This document shows positions 38,220 to 51,415 of a stretch of DNA of 64,000 bases, in pieces (the first letter of the stretch is position 1; every line of letters starts with the position of its first letter). This stretch comes from Populus alba. Taxonomy: Eukaryota; Streptophyta; Magnoliopsida; Malpighiales; Salicaceae. The notes under the pieces are model-generated. The model had not been told where the DNA came from and did not search any database. It was given only the letters and a program-made list of their open reading frames with translations. The translations under genes were made by a program, and so were the position numbers. The stretch spans positions 4,092,001 through 4,156,000 of the forward strand of contig NC_133291.1 in the NCBI RefSeq assembly GCF_005239225.2, given 5' to 3'.

Positions 38220-38900
38220 ATCAACAGATTAACTTCATCAACATATTACTTAAGATATGAGAGTAAATTAACCCTGCTAAAAAAACAAAAAAAATCATAA
38301 AATTCAAGGTTAAATAATCTAATATTAAATAAAACGTAAAAGAAAAAAACTCAAGTAAATTCGGGTGATAAACTCGATGTGAGATCCAGATTAAAAAATT
38401 AAATTTAGAAAAAGGATCTAGAAAAAAAGACCAAAGCTAAATCAATATAAAAATTATGAGAATCTGAGCTAACACATATTAACTTGACTAACATGCACCC
38501 AGGATAATCCCGCGTAAAAAAATTAAAAAAATCATAAAATTCAAGGGTTAATAATTTAATATCAAAGGATAAAATTAAAAAAAAATTCAATTTTATGAAA
38601 AAAAATGCATAAAAAACTCTAATCAACTAAGATTAACTTGACTGACTCGTGTCTTAGGATATGAGATAAGAATAATCCTGCAAAAAAAAGGCACAAATCA
38701 CAATGCTTGAAGCCCAATAACTCAATATCAAATGATGAAACTAAAAAAAAAATTAATTTTTAAAAATAACTTAAAAAAAGATATTGAATTTAAACCAGGT
38801 TAATCTTCAAAACTAGTGGTTCGAATCATGAGACTATAAATTAAACCTGTCAAATGAAAATAGTCATGAAAAACTAATAAAGAAAATTATCAATCATAAG
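38220..38900. repeat. Degenerate A-rich tandem block
   Basis: Three or four imperfect units, starting near 38223, 38467, 38628 and 38790. Each opens with a word like agattaacttgactaac, continues with ggataat and tcctgc, and ends with a word like taatatcaaatgatgaaac and an A run. Unit length varies between about 160 and 240 bp. Confidence 0.55.
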
Positions 38901-40184
38901 AAAAAAAAATCACAACAAAGAACAATCAAAACAATGATGATCAAATGTTGTACAAAAAAAAACAAGAAAATAATTAGGGATTAAATTGAAAAAAAAAATA
39001 AGGAAAGGATAAAAAAATAGCAATAAAATAAGAAGACCAAAACTGAAAATAAATTAAATGAAATGAAATATTTAAGAAAAAAATTGAGAAAAAAAATCAA
39101 GTAAAAAATAAAAAAATAGCAATTAAAAGAATGAAAATCAAATTTCATATAAAAATTAAATGAAATAAAATACTTTTGGATAAAATTAAAAAAATAATAA
39201 ACTTTAAATGACATTAAAATCAAATCAAATAAAAAAAAGAAAAAGAAAAAGAAAAAAAAGAACAAATTTAAAATAAATACAAAGTGGATGTAAGATTCAC
39301 CTCTGGGTTTTATTATCACTAATTGAGACTGAATATACAAATCTAGATGATATCGAGGTGCACTGTATTATGAAATTAATTAATCACGTAAATCGGTTTC
39401 GTGCATGCAGAAGAATCTCCACCGTAGACAGAAAAATACAAGCTTGACAAGCATCAACCTGCTCCATGAGCATGGAACCGCGTATGACTATGATCACTTG
39501 GCGTACATACAAGCATATACATACGCTATTAATTTGTTTGGCCCATGAATCAGTATATACACATGTTAATAAAAAAGGCATACGTATACAAATACATTTC
39601 CCTCGATTTGTACCACATTGCTACTGGTACACAGAAACAAGTAGTGATTAACGTTAGCTTTGGTCGAAAATAAAATTATGTTAACAGGACCCATACAAAT
39701 CATGTATTTCTAGGGCAGTGATTGCAAGAGAGTCATGCTAGTACGTAGGAATCAATGAATGTTTGACTCCATACAAGATTTATCAAAATTCCTCAACGAA
39801 TCATGTAACAGGAAGGAAAATCTTCTCCTTTTCTGTTTGCTGATATGATCAAGCATGGTCTCATGGAAACTTGAAACTGGTAAACGTATAATATATTGGC
39901 GGGGCATATTTAAATTAACTGGGAAAGACGTAGCTAGTTCAAGCTTCCATGTCCTCCACCAACAATTCTCTCCCTTGCAATTCTGGTTCAGAATAAAGTA
40001 TGGGCATTTGATCTTTAGTAGACGTACCAATAAAACTGATATGTCAAATAATGATTTATGCCCCCACTAAATATTGAAACACGTACCTTTGAAAGCAATT
40101 TGCTTTGTGGTGGTTTTGTTGGAGGCAAAAAGCATGTCCTCCTGTTCAAACCTTATATTCTAGATTCTGATGGTGTAGAGATAG

Positions 40185-40385
40185 TGATTACTTTTAGAAA
40201 TATTGTTTTTTTAAAGTATTTTTTATTTAGAAATATATTAAAATAATATTTTATATATATTTTTAAAAATTATTTTTATATCAGCACATCAAAAAATTTT
40301 AAAACACTAAAACAATTAATTTATAATTTTTTTTCTTCAAATTTTGACGTAAAGCAAGTTTAAACTCAATTCAAAACAGGGTTTT
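40185..40385. mobile_element. AT-rich MITE-like repeat, copy G
   Basis: Has the family words agtattttttatttagaaat and ttatttttatatcagcacat, followed by caaaaaattttaaaacacta. No coding capacity. Confidence 0.45.
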
Positions 40386-42930
40386 ATAATGACAGAAAAT
40401 ACCAAGGATAAGCTACACAAAGAAAGAGCTTGTAGCTCATATTACTTATTCTGATGTACCCAGACCAAATTAAGAGAAGCTTTTAAAGATTAGGAAGGAA
40501 CCAAATAAATATCCATTTCAATCAAATATTCTTAATTTATGGGTTATCAAGTTTCTTCCGGTTAATCATATAATGATGTTTTAAAAAATCCAAGTAAAGC
40601 TTTTAAATTAATTAATTAGTTAATCAATTGATCATAACATTTTTATATGTTTTCTTTAACCAAAGTGATTGATAGCTTATATTTAGTATTTGGTAAGCTA
40701 AGAGTTTGTGGTTGGTAACAATAAAAGATCTTCTTTGATGGAGATAGAAACTATTCAATACTTAAATAAATATATTTTTTAGAGAGAGAAAATATAATAT
40801 TTTAAAAAAAAAACTTTTAAAATGTATATGCAGTAGAGAATGAAATGTGTTTTGAAGGTCTCATTGTGTGTTTATAGTCCATTAATTTTGTCATTATGTG
40901 AAGTGAAGGGTCTATAGTGTAATTTTACCCTTACAATATTTTAATTTATATTCTACTTAAAATAATACATATTGGATCAATATAAAATATCAAGGGATCT
41001 GTATATATCCTAGAAAAATTTTCTAATAAGTGTTGGGTTTAGTTAATGTGCTTAAGTCCATTAAAGATGAAAGTAGATCCGAGAGCACCACATAAACCCA
41101 AACATATTGGGTTTGGGTGTGACAGTTCGAGCCCATGAGGGTGCTAGATGTGCACCCTACATAGGCTCCAATTTCTTGCACAGGCCCATGCCTTCTAAAA
41201 AGTTAGGCTCGGGCTGTCACATCCGAGCTCATTTTCCTTGACCTTCTATTGCACTCCAGGCTTGGAATGCTAAACTTGAGCACATGAGGTGTTCTTATTG
41301 GTCTTTTTAATTTATTTTTAGAAGGTTTTAAATCCATTTTATTTAGTTCCATCATCATTCATTGTAAAGACCTTTTAGTCACTCACTCACCAAGCAAGAC
41401 ATATTCCTTTAATATCTACTCATTTTTATATAGAACAATCTCGTAATGCCCTTCAATTATTACATCTGTATTAATTTTGTTTAGAAACAAAATTTGTATC
41501 AGTTTTTCTTTGAATCATTTTTTTTTTAAATTCAAACCTTTCATCAGAATTCATTAGCCAAAAAATGAGAAGTTGCTTATGAAATAATATTGTTTTTTTA
41601 TATAATTTTTTCAAAAGAACCCAAGATAAATATGGATGAAAAGACTTAATTAATAATTTTTAAAATTTTTAAAGATCAAAATTGATATAAAAAGTTACTT
41701 GGGATTCAAATCAAGTCTACCTCTATAGTTACGCGTCATTTTTTTAAGTTAGTTCCTTTTCTTTCAAGTCCTAGCTAATTGATAGTTTTCTCGATTTTCT
41801 TATTAATATTTTTACCAGCATGCCATGAGTTCTTCTTCGTAATTTCTTCTTCTTTTTTTTTCTTCGAAGAGGTTATGAATTCCTTCCATATACTAATTGT
41901 CCACGACGACCAGTGTTTAGTGTATAGCAAGATTAATGATTGATCTTTACCTAAAATCCTGCGTATAGCAGAAGGAGGTCATATTTAATTATAAAATCCC
42001 GGCAGCTCTAATCACACCATACATACCACCAAAAACACAATTATAATTACCAAGAAACTTTTCCTTTTGCCGCAGGCCATATTATAAACTCACCATTATT
42101 TAGAACTTTTGTAGGCACTGTAGGGACCTTAGCAACTTAATTACTAAAAAGATAACTTATTTTTAACTTATCTCTCTAATCATTAACTATCCCACCGTTT
42201 TCGCTTCTTTTATTTAAATTTCCCTTTTCATAGTGAATGGAACACTTTTTATTTATTTATTTATTTTTCTATAACGAATGGAGAAATTCTTTTAGCTTTG
42301 TGAAGGCGACTGTTTGAGATTTTTTTTTTATTATTATTTTTATTTTCTCCAGGTTTTGTTTCCGCTGCTTTCTTCCTTTGTCCATATTGATGAATTCGTA
42401 TACTGTAGTGTTGACTCCAGTATTAATTTATGATAATTCAATATGTAGGACTCCAATTTAATTCATTCATTTTTTTTTGTGTGAAGTTCAAGAATAATAA
42501 TATCGATGATGAGTTACAATAGAGAAATTATCTAGAACTAATAATTTATATAAAAGGTTTTAAATACCATTCAAAACATGAGCTATAAGCATGTGATAAA
42601 CAGACAAAACAAATGAGAATGAACGTTTTTTTATCTTATGGTTGAAATCAAATCTCAAATATATAAATTAAGATACATAAATTTTTCATGTCTTGGATCG
42701 AAAGGTACTATTGAGTTCATTTTTCATGCCATCATTTAAGATAAATTAAAAATGACTAGGAAATATTTTTTTTTTTGTGTGTGTAGATAATCTGATATTA
42801 ATAAAAATGGATAGAATATTTAAAACTTGATCTTCAATAGTCCCAACAAGCTTTCAACTGTGCCGTCGATGATATATATATATTTCCAATTTTTTCCCTA
42901 CAATTTATATTTTTTTTCAAAGAAGTGAAC

Positions 42931-42946
42931 GTGTGTGTGTGTGTGT
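42931..42946. repeat. (GT)n microsatellite
   Basis: Eight GT units. Confidence 0.85.
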
Positions 42947-44575
42947 ATTTTCCTTTTGTTTTCTAATAATTTTACCAAGGCAGGAAACTCTCGTCCTCCT
43001 TCAAATTAAACCCCTTAGAATGTTTCTTCTAGTTTTTTTATCACTAATATCAAGTTAATCAATGTCATTGTTGATACACATTAATTTATCATCGATCAAT
43101 AGTAAATAAGGGCAACTGAGCAAGAATTAGAGGCAATATCCTTGTGAAATCACTAGCTAGCTAACAACAGAAGACACGCATATTAATGAATTAACTTGAA
43201 TAATCGGTCAAGAGACAGAGATAAAGCGAGACAGGGAGCATATTGTGGAAAAGTTGATAAAGGAGGAGGAACCGAGTGAGGAGATGAAGATGGCCCCTCC
43301 ATCCACTAAACATGTTATGTTTACTTACTTCAGGATAAGAAACCAGGATTTAACGGCGCCATCAATCAATCAATGGAGATAAAACTCACTGGCAAAATAT
43401 ATATTGGAATGCTGTGAACTTTTGACTGAGAAAAAGAAATCAGTTTCACCAAGTAAATTCGTGCAAAACTAGTTACTTTCAGAAGCTATTTGCATCAGCA
43501 CTTTAATTAAGAAGAACAAACCCTCTCTCTATGATAAACTTTGTGAGAAGTCGGTTTATTTTTCTTATTCAATATTATTAGGATTTTCAAGTTTTTTTAT
43601 TTATTTATCTATATGGTTGTAATAACATTTTGACAAGTAAAGATTTTGGTGAATACAAATTGAATATTTCTACTGTTGTGGTTGGTTTTTTAAAGTTTTG
43701 AGCTATGGCAGTCTCTGTTATCCTTGTCTCTGTGCGTGTCAACTGAGATCTCTGTGTCAAAAAGCAACTAAAGTATGATTTTGTTTCGCCTTTTCCCTAA
43801 TAACGTGTGGTAGATGAGATAACTATATATGATCTTATGACACCCACACTGTTGCGTGATTTAAATTTAGAAGGCGCCCTTCCCTTGAATTTGTTTTGTG
43901 GTGTCAAAACGGAAGAGAACATTAGTCTTACAAATAACATGTTAATTGCATGAAAGAATTGGGAAACTTTCTAGTTTATTAACACCACTGCCACTTCATT
44001 CTGAGTGATATATACACATCCTGTATGTAGTTTGTGGGAGTTGAGAGTACCTAGCAGCGAATAGCTCTTTTCCCATCGTATTTTACGAAGAATCAAGCAT
44101 GAGTTTTGGATTGGGTTTTAGCTATTATAATCTCGATAATACAAACATGCCTTTCCAGCAAAGTATCAATTAATACACGCATCCGAATCCACAACGTGAT
44201 ACATGGTGGCCTGTTTTATGAAGATTTCCAATCTTTATTACAGAAAAAAGTGCCGTTTTACTGCAGATTTAGTCACTTCCTGTAAGTGTTCACAAAATGA
44301 AGAGAGAGAGAAAGATCCGCCCAACTCATTTAAAAAGGGAGGGTATCATAGTAACCATTGAGCCCAACACTCAACATTGAACGAGTAGCGTGACAGAAAC
44401 TTCTCTCAACTGAAAACACACAGGCAGAGTCAAAATATTTGTTTTTCTGCGTTTCTCAAAACACTAGAGGGCAGGGCAGGCAGTTTTCTCTGCAAAAAAC
44501 CAACTCCTACTTGGTGTTTCGTTTTGCAAGATCTCTTACAGTTGCAGTATTCAAAGTTCCCTTTTAAAGATAGAT

Positions 44576-44593
44576 GAGAGAGAGAGAGAGAGA
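44576..44593. repeat. (GA)n tract in the LAX promoter
   Basis: Nine GA units, about 230 bp upstream of the putative TATA box. GA tracts in plant promoters can bind BPC factors; here that is only a possibility. Confidence 0.8.
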
Positions 44594-44825
44594 TTCACTT
44601 TTTTGCTTGCTGGGTTAACCGTGAATCGGATTTTGATGCATGCACTGTAAATTCTTTTCGGTAAATCAGCATTTGAGAGAAGGGTATCTCATATTTAGTA
44701 AGGTAAAAGAGGAAAATTAATGAATTGCCAATTTGCCATCCATTGTTTCTATCACTATAGGCAAAGCTTTAACAGACGTTTTTGGATTACAGTACTCTAC
44801 TAAGAGTTTTCCTACTCTTAAAAGG

Positions 44826-44832
44826 TATAAAA
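44826..44832 (+). promoter_or_regulatory. TATA box of the LAX gene
   Basis: TATAAAA, 281 bp upstream of the ATG at 45113, predicting a leader of about 250 bases. A TGTCTC word, the classic auxin-response core, follows at 44929-44934 and would then lie in the leader; a single copy is weak evidence for auxin control. Confidence 0.5.
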
Positions 44833-45112
44833 CGAGAGAAGCACATCTGTGCTGACAAAGGGAGTTGAAGAGGCACAGGCTTCGCAGGGCTGTCGCACAT
44901 TTGTCCGTAAGAGGCCCCTAAATTCCTCTGTCTCAACGTTATAAATCCAAGAGAGATCCCAGCGGTTTCCAAAACCAACTATCATCATAACTTCTTTTAG
45001 TTTCTTGGTCTGTTCTCTTCGTATACTTCTGGTTTCTTGGTTTGGCCCAGACGTTGTCTTAATTGTGGCTTCACTGTTTGTTTCAGATCTGTAGAGGAGA
45101 ATTGAAAGGAAA

Positions 45113-48100
45113 ATGTCAAATCAGAAGCAAGCAGAGGAAGCTATGGTCTCAAACAATGACACTGGGCATGAAGAGAAAGAAGTAAGCAATGATGAATCCG
45201 GTTTTAGCCTTAAAAGCGTTCTTTGGCATGGTGGGTCTGTCTATGATGCCTGGTTTAGTTGTTCTTCAAATCAGGTACTATTACACCCGGTTCATAATTT
45301 GAAGAAAAACAGAGAATCTTTTCCTTAATTTTGACCAAAAAAAAAATGGAACTTTCTTTTTGGCGGTCACAGGTTGCTCAGGTTCTGTTAACACTGCCAT
45401 ACTCTTTCTCTCAAATGGGGATGCTTTCAGGCATAATTTTGCAGATATTTTATGGTTTTCTTGGAAGCTGGACAGCTTACCTTATCAGTGTTCTCTATGT
45501 TGAATACCGAAGCAGAAAGGAGAAAGAGAATGTCAGCTTCAAGAACCATGTTATACAGGTTAGCCTTCCAAGAACAACCCCCAATATAAGAACAAAACGA
45601 AGTTAGATATAAAAATTCGAATATGCTTTCCAAAACCTCTTTTTTTTTTTTTAATTGTCTATAATATCACTTTTGTTTTGTCAAAATTTTGAGTCTGCAG
45701 TGGTTTGAAGTGCTAGATGGATTACTGGGTCCAACTTGGAAAGCTGTTGGATTGGCCTTCAACTGCACTTTTCTCATGTTTGGTTCTGTGATACAGCTTA
45801 TAGCCTGTGCAAGGTCAGTCCTCGTTTCTTTTCTGTTTTGTAATTTATCTTTTTTATTTTCCAGTATTTATTGAAAAATGTGATTTGTTTTATGCACTGA
45901 TTCGAGTGCATTATTGGGGTAATCACAGCAATATATACTACATAGATGACAAATTTGACAAGAGGACATGGACTTATATTTTCGGAGCCTGCTGTGCCAC
46001 CACCGTGTTCATTCCTTCATTTCACAATTATAGAATGTGGTCTTTTCTTGGACTTGGAATGACCACCTACACCGCTTGGTATATGACTGTTGCATCTCTT
46101 GTTCACGGCCAGGTAACTCAAATTTAGATCAGCCGCCTGATCTTTTATAATATCTCCTTTATCCACATTCCACGCCAGCAGGATTTGGTTTTTGTTTTTC
46201 CTTGAAATATTAGTACCATTATTTTACAGGTTGAAGGGGTAGTTCACTCGGGCCCAACAAAGGCAGTTCTTTATTTTACAGGAGCCACCAATATCCTCTA
46301 CACTTTTGGTGGGCATGCTGTCACTGTGTAAGAAGCCCATCTTCTTCTTCTTCTTTTAATTGCTATCTATCACTGTGCAAGAAACCACATAAAGGTTTTT
46401 TGATTATCCCTCGTGAATTTATGGGTTAACAACGAGGACAATTTCTTAAACCAACTCGATGATTATACCTTAAATGATCTAGTATGGGAAGTTTAGAGTT
46501 TATGAGATTCCATCTATAAAACGCCAAAAGAAATCAATTCTGATTCTGGTCAAAGGAGCCGTGATTGGAAGGCATACGTTACACCTTAGAATTTAGATAG
46601 GGCCTGGCTTTGACCAGTCAAATGTAACGTACAATTTCATCTTCAATTTCCACACGCTATATAAGCACCTGGTTGGCTTTCCTTCCACGGATGTTATGTC
46701 CGCCATGCCAGGGCACTTCTTGTCAGAGTCTCCATAATCTAATGTCCTGTCATCAAATTAATTATATGAACCTGGACAAGCAAGTGGATTTAGTTAGCTC
46801 TTAGCAGATACAATACTAAACCGTTTGGTTCGAGTTCCACTAACAACCGGGATTAAAGGAATTCAGGGCAATGTCTTGCTTGTTGTAGTTCTGGGCTATC
46901 AGACTTTCTAAAATTTACACTGCGCTTCCTATTGTATAATACTTTACTGACTCATCTTACCTAAAGTTTATGGATTATCATAACAAATCAATCTGTTACT
47001 CTTGTTTGATACTGTCCAATTTCAAGTGGATTATTTGATGGCCATGGCTTCTTGGTTACAGGGAAATTATGCACGCAATGTGGAAGCCTAAAAAATTCAA
47101 GTGCATATATCTACTTGCTACCCTTTATGTGTTCACCTTAACGCTTCCATCAGCTGCTGCCACCTACTGGGCCTTTGGAGATCAACTCCTCACTCATTCA
47201 AATGCTTTCTCCCTACTACCCCGCACCCCATGGCGTGATGCTGCTGTTATCCTTATGCTTATTCATCAGGTTTGTTTTTTTTTTTTTTTTGCATATTTTC
47301 TGTCATTAGTCATGATTCATGAACTGTTACGTTGACACATACGATGCTGTTTGATCAGGAAAAGACAACCAATATTAGATGACAACTTCGTGTAAAAAGT
47401 TGTAATTGATTTGATTGATTAATTCGGTGCATGCGTGCATGAATTGCAGTTTATAACATTTGGATTCGCTTGTACACCATTGTATTTTGTGTGGGAGAAA
47501 GTGATTGGGATGCATGATACAAAGAGCATCTTGTTGAGGGCGTTGTCTCGGTTACCCGTGGTCATACCTATATGGTTCTTCGCAATCATATTCCCTTTCT
47601 TTGGCCCAATCAACTCAGCTGTGGGGGCTCTTTTGGTCAGCTTTACCGTCTACATCATCCCTGCTTTAGCTCATATGCTCACCTACCGATCTGCCTCTGC
47701 TCGACAGGTAAACGGTCCATTTTCTCTGCCTCTTGTATATCTGGCTGGCACTGTCTAATGCTTCGACGAAGTTGCTAGTCATTGATTTCACTTTCTTATT
47801 TACAATAAATTATAAGACAAAATGACGGATAGATGTACATGTATCCTGAGAGGTATAGATGCTGGGATTTCAGCCATATAATTAGTCACCAGGGCGAGCC
47901 AGTTCTGGTCCTAATTCCATGCTAGGTAACTTGATTTGGTGATATCAGTCACTTAATCAGGAGACAGTGTCTAATTCCTGACCTCATAGCCTGTTACTAC
48001 GCATTTCAGAAATTAAAGCATACCAAAAGCATTAAAAGATGTGGTAGATGGGGCATGTCCTGTTGTACAAAGTAATTAAAGCAAATCTCAATGATGTAGA

Positions 48101-48754
48101 AAAGGGGATTTGATTTTCGAAGTGCCCACAATTTCATGGATAGCTCCAACTTGATAGCTTTGGCTTGGACAGTGAAATTGACTTCGCTATTCTATCTCCA
48201 CTATTTCTATCTGCACAAGATGAAGGTTGTAGAATCTCCTTGTCATTCCAGTTACGGACCACATTCACTCTTCTACTCTTATGTACTAGCCATACCTTGG
48301 CAACGACTTGCTGGGTCACTGGTTATGTCCTCAAAATAAATTACTATGATACTGCTTTGATTTACAGTACACTTGAACTTAAATTAGATTCTGCTGACAA
48401 ATTCCAATCAAATAAGAAAATAAAATTAAGCAGTGCTCCATTAATCTGTAACTAGTGGAAATCTTTAAAATTGTAGCATCCTTGTCAAGTCTTGTAAAAA
48501 CAATCGTCTCATTGTTGGAAATGCAGGATGCAGCTGAGAAACCTCCTTCTTCATCCCAAGCTGGACAGCCATGTACGTATTGAATGCGTTTTATAGTAGT
48601 ATGGGTACTCGTGGTTGGCTTTGGATTGGGAGGGTGGGCTAGTATGTCCAATTTCATCAAGCAAGTTGACACATTTGGCCTCTTTGCCAAGTGCTACCAG
48701 TGCCCTCCTCCGACTCCTGCAAAACATCAATTAAGCTTGAGAATCTCAAGTTAA
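45113..48754 (+). CDS. LAX: AUX1/LAX auxin influx carrier, last exon broken
   Basis: Eight exons: 45113-45274, 45373-45558, 45701-45813, 45929-46112, 46230-46327, 47062-47269, 47450-47707 and 48527-48754. The protein is a plasma-membrane amino acid/auxin permease that imports auxin with protons. Blocks in order include LWHGGSVYDAWFSCSSNQ, LLTLPYSFSQMGMLSG, YLISVLYVEYRSRKEKE, FNCTFLMFGSVIQLIACAS, FIPSFHNYRMWSFLGLGM, FTGATNILYTFGGHAVTV, EIMHAMWKPKKF, ACTPLYFVWEKVIGMHDTKS and NSAVGALLVSFTVYIIPA. Exons 1-7 are intact (403 residues). In exon 8 one base is missing near 48545-48551, so the literal frame ends at TGA 48581-48583 (421 residues); one extra T in the run at 48589-48592 returns the downstream sequence to the family frame, which runs through a GGWASM word to TAA 48752-48754. 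With both shifts the length would be about 478, normal for the family. The frame between them resembles the AUX1/LAX1 branch. Sequencing error or a recent pseudogene are both possible. Confidence 0.9.
48545..48592 (+). other. Pair of compensating 1-base indels in LAX exon 8
   Basis: Relative to the conserved AUX1 C-terminus, a base is lost in the CCTCCTTCTTC tract near 48545-48551 and a T is gained in the TTTT run at 48589-48592. The segment between them reads through a family-like frame (PSWTAMYVLNA) that lies one base off the gene's frame. Confidence 0.8.
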
Positions 48755-48908
48755 TAAACCATAGATCTCTTATAGCATTTTAAATTTCTCTCTCTCGTGC
48801 GTTATACACGTCACACGGAAGTTGGCAGCAGCATCTCCCCTGCATTGTGTTTTGTTTAAACCTTCCATAAATAGAAGGTTATTTGCGAATAGTGATGTTT
48901 TCTGTGGT

Positions 48909-48950
<42 letters not shown>

Positions 48951-50671
48951 CAACGTTGTTATTCTCTATTCACAAGAGCACTGAGCATCTTTTAGCTATC
49001 TCTGGGAATCTGCAGTATTGGCAATAAGAGTGGAGTGTGCTTCTGATAATGTTCGATAAACCATCTTTGCTCTAGAAATTTAGGGGGAGATTTGTGAGTG
49101 GTAGTTTTCACATGGCTTGCACATTACGTAAAAACCTTGTGCATATGAACCCACGTGAATCCAAAACAAATCATTCGAAGATTATAGTCTACCTTAGATC
49201 TCCTTTGACTGCCTCTTTTGGTTGCCTTCGTTATTCTATTTATTCATTCACGTGGATTTATTACTTCTATGTCCTCCTGCTTCCCTTACTGAAACCTGTT
49301 TATGGAGTTGACTAGTCAAATGAATAGAATGAGTTCAGAGTTTTCTCCTTATTGATTTCCATTAACAACAACAACCAGAAAGGAAAGAACAAAAAACGAT
49401 GCTCCAAATGTAGTGTTTGTACCTTTCATCTTTGTTTCCTTTCCCTGAATTTTAGCCACTTTTCAAATCCATGCCTCATGCCTGTTCCTTTTGCCCCCGT
49501 CCCTGATCCATCAAGTCGGGAAGGAGAAAATGAGTGCAATGGACCGACTACAACTTACAATTCCATCAAAGCTGGGAGAATTCAAATATTGCTGGGAACA
49601 GAAACAAGAAGGAACAAAAATAATGATAAACAGCACGACCGCTTGCGTCTGAATTGGGGATGATTCTCGAGCTGTAAGAGCTTTGCAGTTTTTACCATGT
49701 TTGCCTTGTCATAATGGGGTTAACATCAACTGTTATTGGTCTATGAAATGTCCACGAACAAACTTAAAGTCGGTCTTAAATGCGCGCGCGCACCGCTATC
49801 TTGCTTTATATGAAAAGAGACGAAACTGGTTTCTTTTATTATTTGACAAAGATGGATCGAATGGCTTGTCGCTATAAGGACTAGCTACAAATATTTTGTC
49901 CCTGAGGAAAGGATAGGACGTGGATCTTGTCGTTTCTTATGACTTTTTGGACGATCAAGACTTTTATCAAAAGTTTCTCGAAGAAACGTGCTTGAGGAAG
50001 ATAGAGCCATGCAGCCTCAAGTTTTCATTTTGCTCGCAAAAAGTATTTCTGTTTTTTCCCGAGTAAACATGTGTGGATTGAAAGTGAGCTTAATTTACTG
50101 TGAGCGATAATGTTCTGGTCATGTGATAGTGCTATCATTTTCACTTATTCATGATGGTCTCTGTACTAGCTGGTTAATTTTGACTTAAGAAAATGTCCCT
50201 CTATTTGCATTTTAGATTTTTGACATCGGTGCGGCCGTGCGGACAGAGGATCTCCTTTCCCGGTATGAAAAGCTCTACTTACTGGGCTTTCATTGCGCAG
50301 CCGTGCCACAGTAATCTAGGCTCAAGAGGCCACGCCCATCTGCATAGATTTAGTGTGATCCATAATGTTTTGGTTTTAAGATGGAGAGTTAAGTAATTTG
50401 GTGGTTTGCAACAAAAATCACAGACGTGAGGCTATCCGGCGATGAAATGGGCTGAAATACCTACACTATAAGTAGTTTCAGGCTTCGAGCCCAAAGGGCC
50501 ATATTCAGATTATTTTAAACACAGAACACTAACTAGCTTGATATGCTTTCGACTTTGGTAGAGATGGGCATGGCCATTGATGCTCTCAATCTAGACGAGT
50601 ACAGAATCTCTGAGTTGCAACACCAATCCAGATTGTCAAATTGGAGCGGCTCCATGGCCCATTCAGCAAAG
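48755..50671. other. LAX 3' flank and unannotated DNA up to the gap
   Basis: No supported gene. An AT microsatellite lies at about 48912-48950. Open frames at 49094-49315, 49352-49663 and 49683-49877 (+) match nothing I recognise. The last 150 bp before the gap (about 50520-50671) are unusually open in several frames, but I cannot assign them to a family. Confidence 0.45.
48912..48950. repeat. (AT)n microsatellite
   Basis: About 18 AT units with one TT interruption, about 160 bp past the end of LAX exon 8. Confidence 0.9.
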
Positions 50672-51171
50672 NNNNNNNNNNNNNNNNNNNNNNNNNNNNN
50701 NNNNNNNNNNNNNNNNNNNNNNNNNNNNNNNNNNNNNNNNNNNNNNNNNNNNNNNNNNNNNNNNNNNNNNNNNNNNNNNNNNNNNNNNNNNNNNNNNNNN
50801 NNNNNNNNNNNNNNNNNNNNNNNNNNNNNNNNNNNNNNNNNNNNNNNNNNNNNNNNNNNNNNNNNNNNNNNNNNNNNNNNNNNNNNNNNNNNNNNNNNNN
50901 NNNNNNNNNNNNNNNNNNNNNNNNNNNNNNNNNNNNNNNNNNNNNNNNNNNNNNNNNNNNNNNNNNNNNNNNNNNNNNNNNNNNNNNNNNNNNNNNNNNN
51001 NNNNNNNNNNNNNNNNNNNNNNNNNNNNNNNNNNNNNNNNNNNNNNNNNNNNNNNNNNNNNNNNNNNNNNNNNNNNNNNNNNNNNNNNNNNNNNNNNNNN
51101 NNNNNNNNNNNNNNNNNNNNNNNNNNNNNNNNNNNNNNNNNNNNNNNNNNNNNNNNNNNNNNNNNNNNNNN
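50672..51171. other. Assembly gap of exactly 500 Ns
   Basis: The round length suggests a placeholder rather than a measured size. The missing DNA interrupts the PPR fragment and probably hides the left end of the third hAT-type element. Confidence 0.98.
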
Positions 51172-51415
51172 TCCTTGTGTATACATTTCCCAAGTTGAAG
51201 CACACCAAGACTTGAACACGCCTTAAGCAAAGGCGCGAGCGTGTACTCATCCGGCCAAATACTCAATTTTTCATTGAAGAAAACAAACGGAAAGACTCTT
51301 CAAAGGGTCCATTTAAAGAATACCCTTTAATCATTGCATTGAATAGGATTATAGTGGGGTTCTGGGTTTGCTTAAAAATTCAATTCGCATAGGCCATTTT
51401 GTGCGGAATCTTCTC
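51172..51415 (-). pseudogene. Pentatricopeptide repeat (PPR) protein fragment
   Basis: Reading leftward, the pieces are KMAYAN, a TGA at 51380-51382, then IFKQTQNPTIILFNAMIKGY and SLNGPFEESFRLFSSMKN, a frameshift near 51264-51272, then LSIWPDEYTLAPLLKACSSL and GVLQLGKCIHK up to the gap. This is the spacing and wording of plant PLS-type PPR motifs (FNAMIKGY, PDEYTLAPLLKAC), which in intact proteins bind organellar RNA. One nonsense codon and one single-base loss show that it is dead, unless both are sequence errors. It abuts an oppositely oriented P450 fragment, as expected of captured or scrambled gene pieces. Confidence 0.75.

Larger units (their letters stand above)
33561..44825. other. Long intergenic region between RPP0 and LAX
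   Basis: No supported protein or RNA gene. It holds a GA microsatellite, two local duplications (about 35210-37290 and 36357-36544), a degenerate A-rich tandem block at about 38220-38900, continuing A-rich sequence to about 39280, a MITE-like copy at about 40185-40385 and a GT microsatellite. A frame on the minus strand at 35172-35576 is open for 134 codons but is not preserved in its diverged duplicate at 36905-37290, which argues against coding. Confidence 0.5.

Noticed and set aside
50533..51266. Long open frames across the gap on both strands
   Set aside because: They are open only because Ns contain no stop codons; just the PPR text right of the gap has real similarity.
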